DNA from: Promethearchaeota archaeon
GTDB taxonomy: Archaea > Asgardarchaeota > Lokiarchaeia > Sigynarchaeales > SOKP01
Direction: 5' to 3'
Length of the DNA stretch: 8,796 nucleotides
Assembly: GCA_016839845.1 (NCBI GenBank)
Contig: JAEOTL010000501.1
Location: forward strand, 1 to 8,796
The notes beneath the pieces were generated by a model. The model was not told the DNA's origin. It saw only the letters and a program-made list of their open reading frames with translations, and did no database searches. Positions 7,134 through 8,796 of this stretch are shown in pieces. Every line of letters begins with the position of its first letter. Position 1 is the first letter of the stretch. Made by a program: the position numbers and the translations under genes.

Positions 7134-7153
7134 ATTGAATAAAATGATATATT

Positions 7154-8662
7154 ATGAATGAAATACAGAATGTTTATGAAAAAATAGAAAACATCGTAGG
7201 GACGAAGTACGTTTCCGATTCTGAGCCAGTTTGTTATTCATATTCGATGAATTGCGATTATACATTGCAAGGTATCCCAGATATTGTAGTAAAGCCAAAA
7301 ACTCCAGAAGAAATCTCTGAAATCTTAAAAGTAGCGAATGCGCACGACACTAAAATCATTCCTCGGGGAAATGGAGCAGATTTAACTGGTGGTGCAAAAC
7401 CAATTGGTGATGGGGGAATCGTATTAGACGTTACCCTGATGAATAAAATATTGGATATTGATGAGAAAAATAGAATTGTTACAGTGGAAGTTGGAATTTC
7501 ATGGAGTGAATTATGTGAACAGTTAAGCAGGATAGGGGTAGGATATTATACGGGATCCACTGGTCCGGCATCTGGATTCTCTGCTACAATCGGTGGAGGG
7601 TTATCAAATAACACCGTCGGTGGGGGTGGCGCTGCGATGTATGGAGCTGTTACAGAGCAATGTGTTGGATTAGAAGTAGTTTTACCTACGGGTGAGATAA
7701 TGTATACAGGAGCTAAAGCCAATTCTTTTCGGGACAAGCCTTTTACACGATTTGGGTTAGGATCGGATTACACTGGTATTTTTCTAGGGGATGTTGGGCT
7801 GCATGGAGTAAAAACTAAGGCATCTTTAAATTTATATCATCTTCCCGAATATGCCGGATATGCAACATACCAAATTAAAAAGACTAAAGAGAAGATTCCA
7901 GCAGAACGGGCAGCAGATGTTATGACGAAATGGCAACATCAACGATTAGCATTGCACGATTTCTTTTATTATTCTCCAGCTAGAGTCAGTGGATTGACTT
8001 CACGAGGGATCGCAAAGGGCTTGGTCAACGCAAAAGTTAGGGGTGGAACATTGTTTTATACAGCAATCGGGGATACTCAACAACAATTAGACCATGATGT
8101 AGAGAGAATCGAAAAAATCGCAGAAGAAGCAGAATTCATTAAATTAGGAGATTCTGTAGAGGAAGGAAACCTCGGAAAATGGTTCTATGAAGAAGATGGC
8201 AGATGGCAATGGTCTAATGATAGCTGGATGGGAGGTAATCTATTTGGCATGGGTGGCTGTGTCAAAAGTCCAACGTACCAATTACCAGCGTATCGCAAGA
8301 CATATGACGAGTGGGTAAAAAGAAATTTCCCAAAAATGATGGAAATGGGCGGAGGTGGGGGTGCTGATTTCGTAGCATTTGGAATTAATCCCTCATATAT
8401 AGATGTTGCTGGGGGTGCTGCTGTGATAAGTACTATAGAAAAAAGAGAAGCTCAAGTAGAATTATGGAAAGACTTTCTCATTACTCAGATAAAAGAATTA
8501 GGTGCTGTACACTATTGGATGGGAGAAATTATAGGGAGAAGTTTGGTTGACTCAGGAGCTTTATCAGAAGAGTACTATAATTTTATGATTACAATAAAGA
8601 AAGCTCTTGATCCTAAAGGAATCCTAAGCCCTGGAAAATTCTATTTAACTGATAAATATTAA
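7154..8662 (+). CDS. GlcD-like FAD-linked oxidase/dehydrogenase (PCMH FAD domain)
   Basis: A 502-residue flavoprotein of the FAD_binding_4 plus FAD-oxidase_C type (glycolate oxidase GlcD, D-lactate dehydrogenase, alkyl-DHAP synthase relatives). The FAD domain runs about 40-230, with PRGNGADLTGG at 70-80, a GPASGFSATIGGG stretch at 137-149, and DYTGIFLGDVGLHGVKT at 205-221. The last of these differs from the common GSEGTLG form. The C-terminal signature LDPKGILSPGK is at 485-495. The metal-binding HxGDGNxH motif of 2-hydroxyacid dehydrogenases is absent; a glycine run, MGGGGGADF, lies at about 398-406. An oxidised 2-hydroxyacid substrate therefore should not be assumed. The ATG at 7154 is the first in-frame ATG after the TGA at 7145, and lacks an SD. 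An Fe-S protein follows 12 bp downstream, a likely electron-accepting partner in the manner of GlcD/GlcF. Confidence 0.88.
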   Translation: MNEIQNVYEKIENIVGTKYVSDSEPVCYSYSMNCDYTLQGIPDIVVKPKTPEEISEILKVANAHDTKIIPRGNGADLTGGAKPIGDGGIVLDVTLMNKILDIDEKNRIVTVEVGISWSELCEQLSRIGVGYYTGSTGPASGFSATIGGGLSNNTVGGGGAAMYGAVTEQCVGLEVVLPTGEIMYTGAKANSFRDKPFTRFGLGSDYTGIFLGDVGLHGVKTKASLNLYHLPEYAGYATYQIKKTKEKIPAERAADVMTKWQHQRLALHDFFYYSPARVSGLTSRGIAKGLVNAKVRGGTLFYTAIGDTQQQLDHDVERIEKIAEEAEFIKLGDSVEEGNLGKWFYEEDGRWQWSNDSWMGGNLFGMGGCVKSPTYQLPAYRKTYDEWVKRNFPKMMEMGGGGGADFVAFGINPSYIDVAGGAAVISTIEKREAQVELWKDFLITQIKELGAVHYWMGEIIGRSLVDSGALSEEYYNFMITIKKALDPKGILSPGKFYLTDKY

Positions 8663-8668
8663 GAGGTG
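8663..8668 (+). promoter_or_regulatory. Ribosome-binding site GAGGTG of the Fe-S gene
   Basis: GAGGTG begins immediately after the oxidase stop codon and lies 6 nt before the ATG at 8675. It is the clearest SD in the window, and supports co-transcription with the oxidase. Confidence 0.7.
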
Positions 8669-8674
8669 TAAAAA

Positions 8675-8796
8675 ATGGTAGAAACGAAAGAACAGTTAAA
8701 AAATTTAAGCAAGTTTGAAGAAGCTGCTTTAGCATGTGCACAATGCGGACAGTGTAGGGTTGCAAATTGGCCCTCAAAAGGGATATTCTATAGTTG
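8675..8796 (+). CDS. Fe-S protein, HdrD/GlcF-like (3' end cut by window)
   Basis: Only the first 40 residues are present. They carry CAQCGQC (C21, C24, C27), the start of a [4Fe-4S] ferredoxin-type motif. The final two bases, TG, could begin a TGT/TGC cysteine codon after residue 40, which would give a fourth ligand in a 'YSC'-type context; this cannot be confirmed here. The position 12 bp after a GlcD-like flavoprotein, with a strong SD, suggests the HdrD/GlcF-like (Fe-S)-binding partner that passes electrons from the flavin. A plain ferredoxin-domain protein is the alternative, and the missing C-terminus (CCG domains or none) would decide. Confidence 0.75.
   Translation, partial: MVETKEQLKNLSKFEEAALACAQCGQCRVANWPSKGIFYS

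Larger units (their letters stand above)
7002..7153. promoter_or_regulatory. Divergent promoter region between thiolase and FAD oxidase
   Basis: This 152-bp gap contains no ORF that I can support and is strongly AT-rich. It must hold the promoters of both divergent genes and so may allow joint control. Two small imperfect or short inverted repeats lie on the thiolase side: ATAGT-n5-ACTAT at 7025-7039, and a 13-bp near-palindrome at 7044-7056 with five of six pairs matching. Confidence 0.55.

Noticed and set aside
7546..7737. 63-codon ORF on the minus strand inside the FAD oxidase
   Set aside because: The Pro-rich product comes from reading the Gly-rich FAD-binding stretch backwards; it is a shadow.
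1..8796. CRISPR array, insertion sequence, tRNA, integrase or toxin-antitoxin pair
   Set aside because: I saw no regularly spaced direct repeats, no transposase or integrase motifs, no tRNA-like cloverleaf and no small gene pair of that kind.

Overview
The window most likely comes from an AT-rich archaeon of the Asgard group, closest in style to a Lokiarchaeia-like lineage. The lineage is an inference. It rests on a Ras/Rab/Rho-type small GTPase encoded next to a large Ig-repeat surface protein with a single C-terminal membrane anchor, on TATA-like AT-rich elements instead of bacterial -35/-10 boxes, and on archaeal-style GGTG ribosome-binding sites. No rRNA, tRNA, CRISPR array or mobile element is visible.

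Region 1 (1-3886, + strand) looks like one transcription unit. It contains the 3' part of a surface protein made of about five tandem Ig-like repeats plus a transmembrane helix and a basic cytoplasmic tail. Next comes a soluble protein with a CxxC/HGxPxH N-terminal domain and two winged-helix-like segments, whose start overlaps the preceding stop. Last, 26 bp downstream, is a small GTPase with a TTG start and no lipidation cysteine. The arrangement suggests a surface-to-cytoplasm module (ectodomain, wHTH adaptor, GTPase switch), but no function is proven. This is the most interesting part of the window.

Region 2 (4041-8796) is metabolic. It holds a CaiC-like acyl-CoA ligase (+), a convergent SCP2-type thiolase (-) and, across a divergent promoter region, a GlcD-like FAD-linked oxidase (+). 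The oxidase is followed 12 bp later by the start of an Fe-S protein that is cut by the window end. Together they suggest activation, C-C bond cleavage or formation, and oxidation of an acyl or related carboxylic substrate. The substrate cannot be read from the sequence. Several catalytic positions depart from textbook motifs: the A10 lysine of the ligase, the second cysteine of the thiolase, and the metal-binding HxGDGNxH motif of the oxidase.

The non-coding gaps are short. Those of 154, 39 and 152 bp carry candidate promoters, a T-rich terminator and small inverted repeats. No gap exceeds 300 bp.
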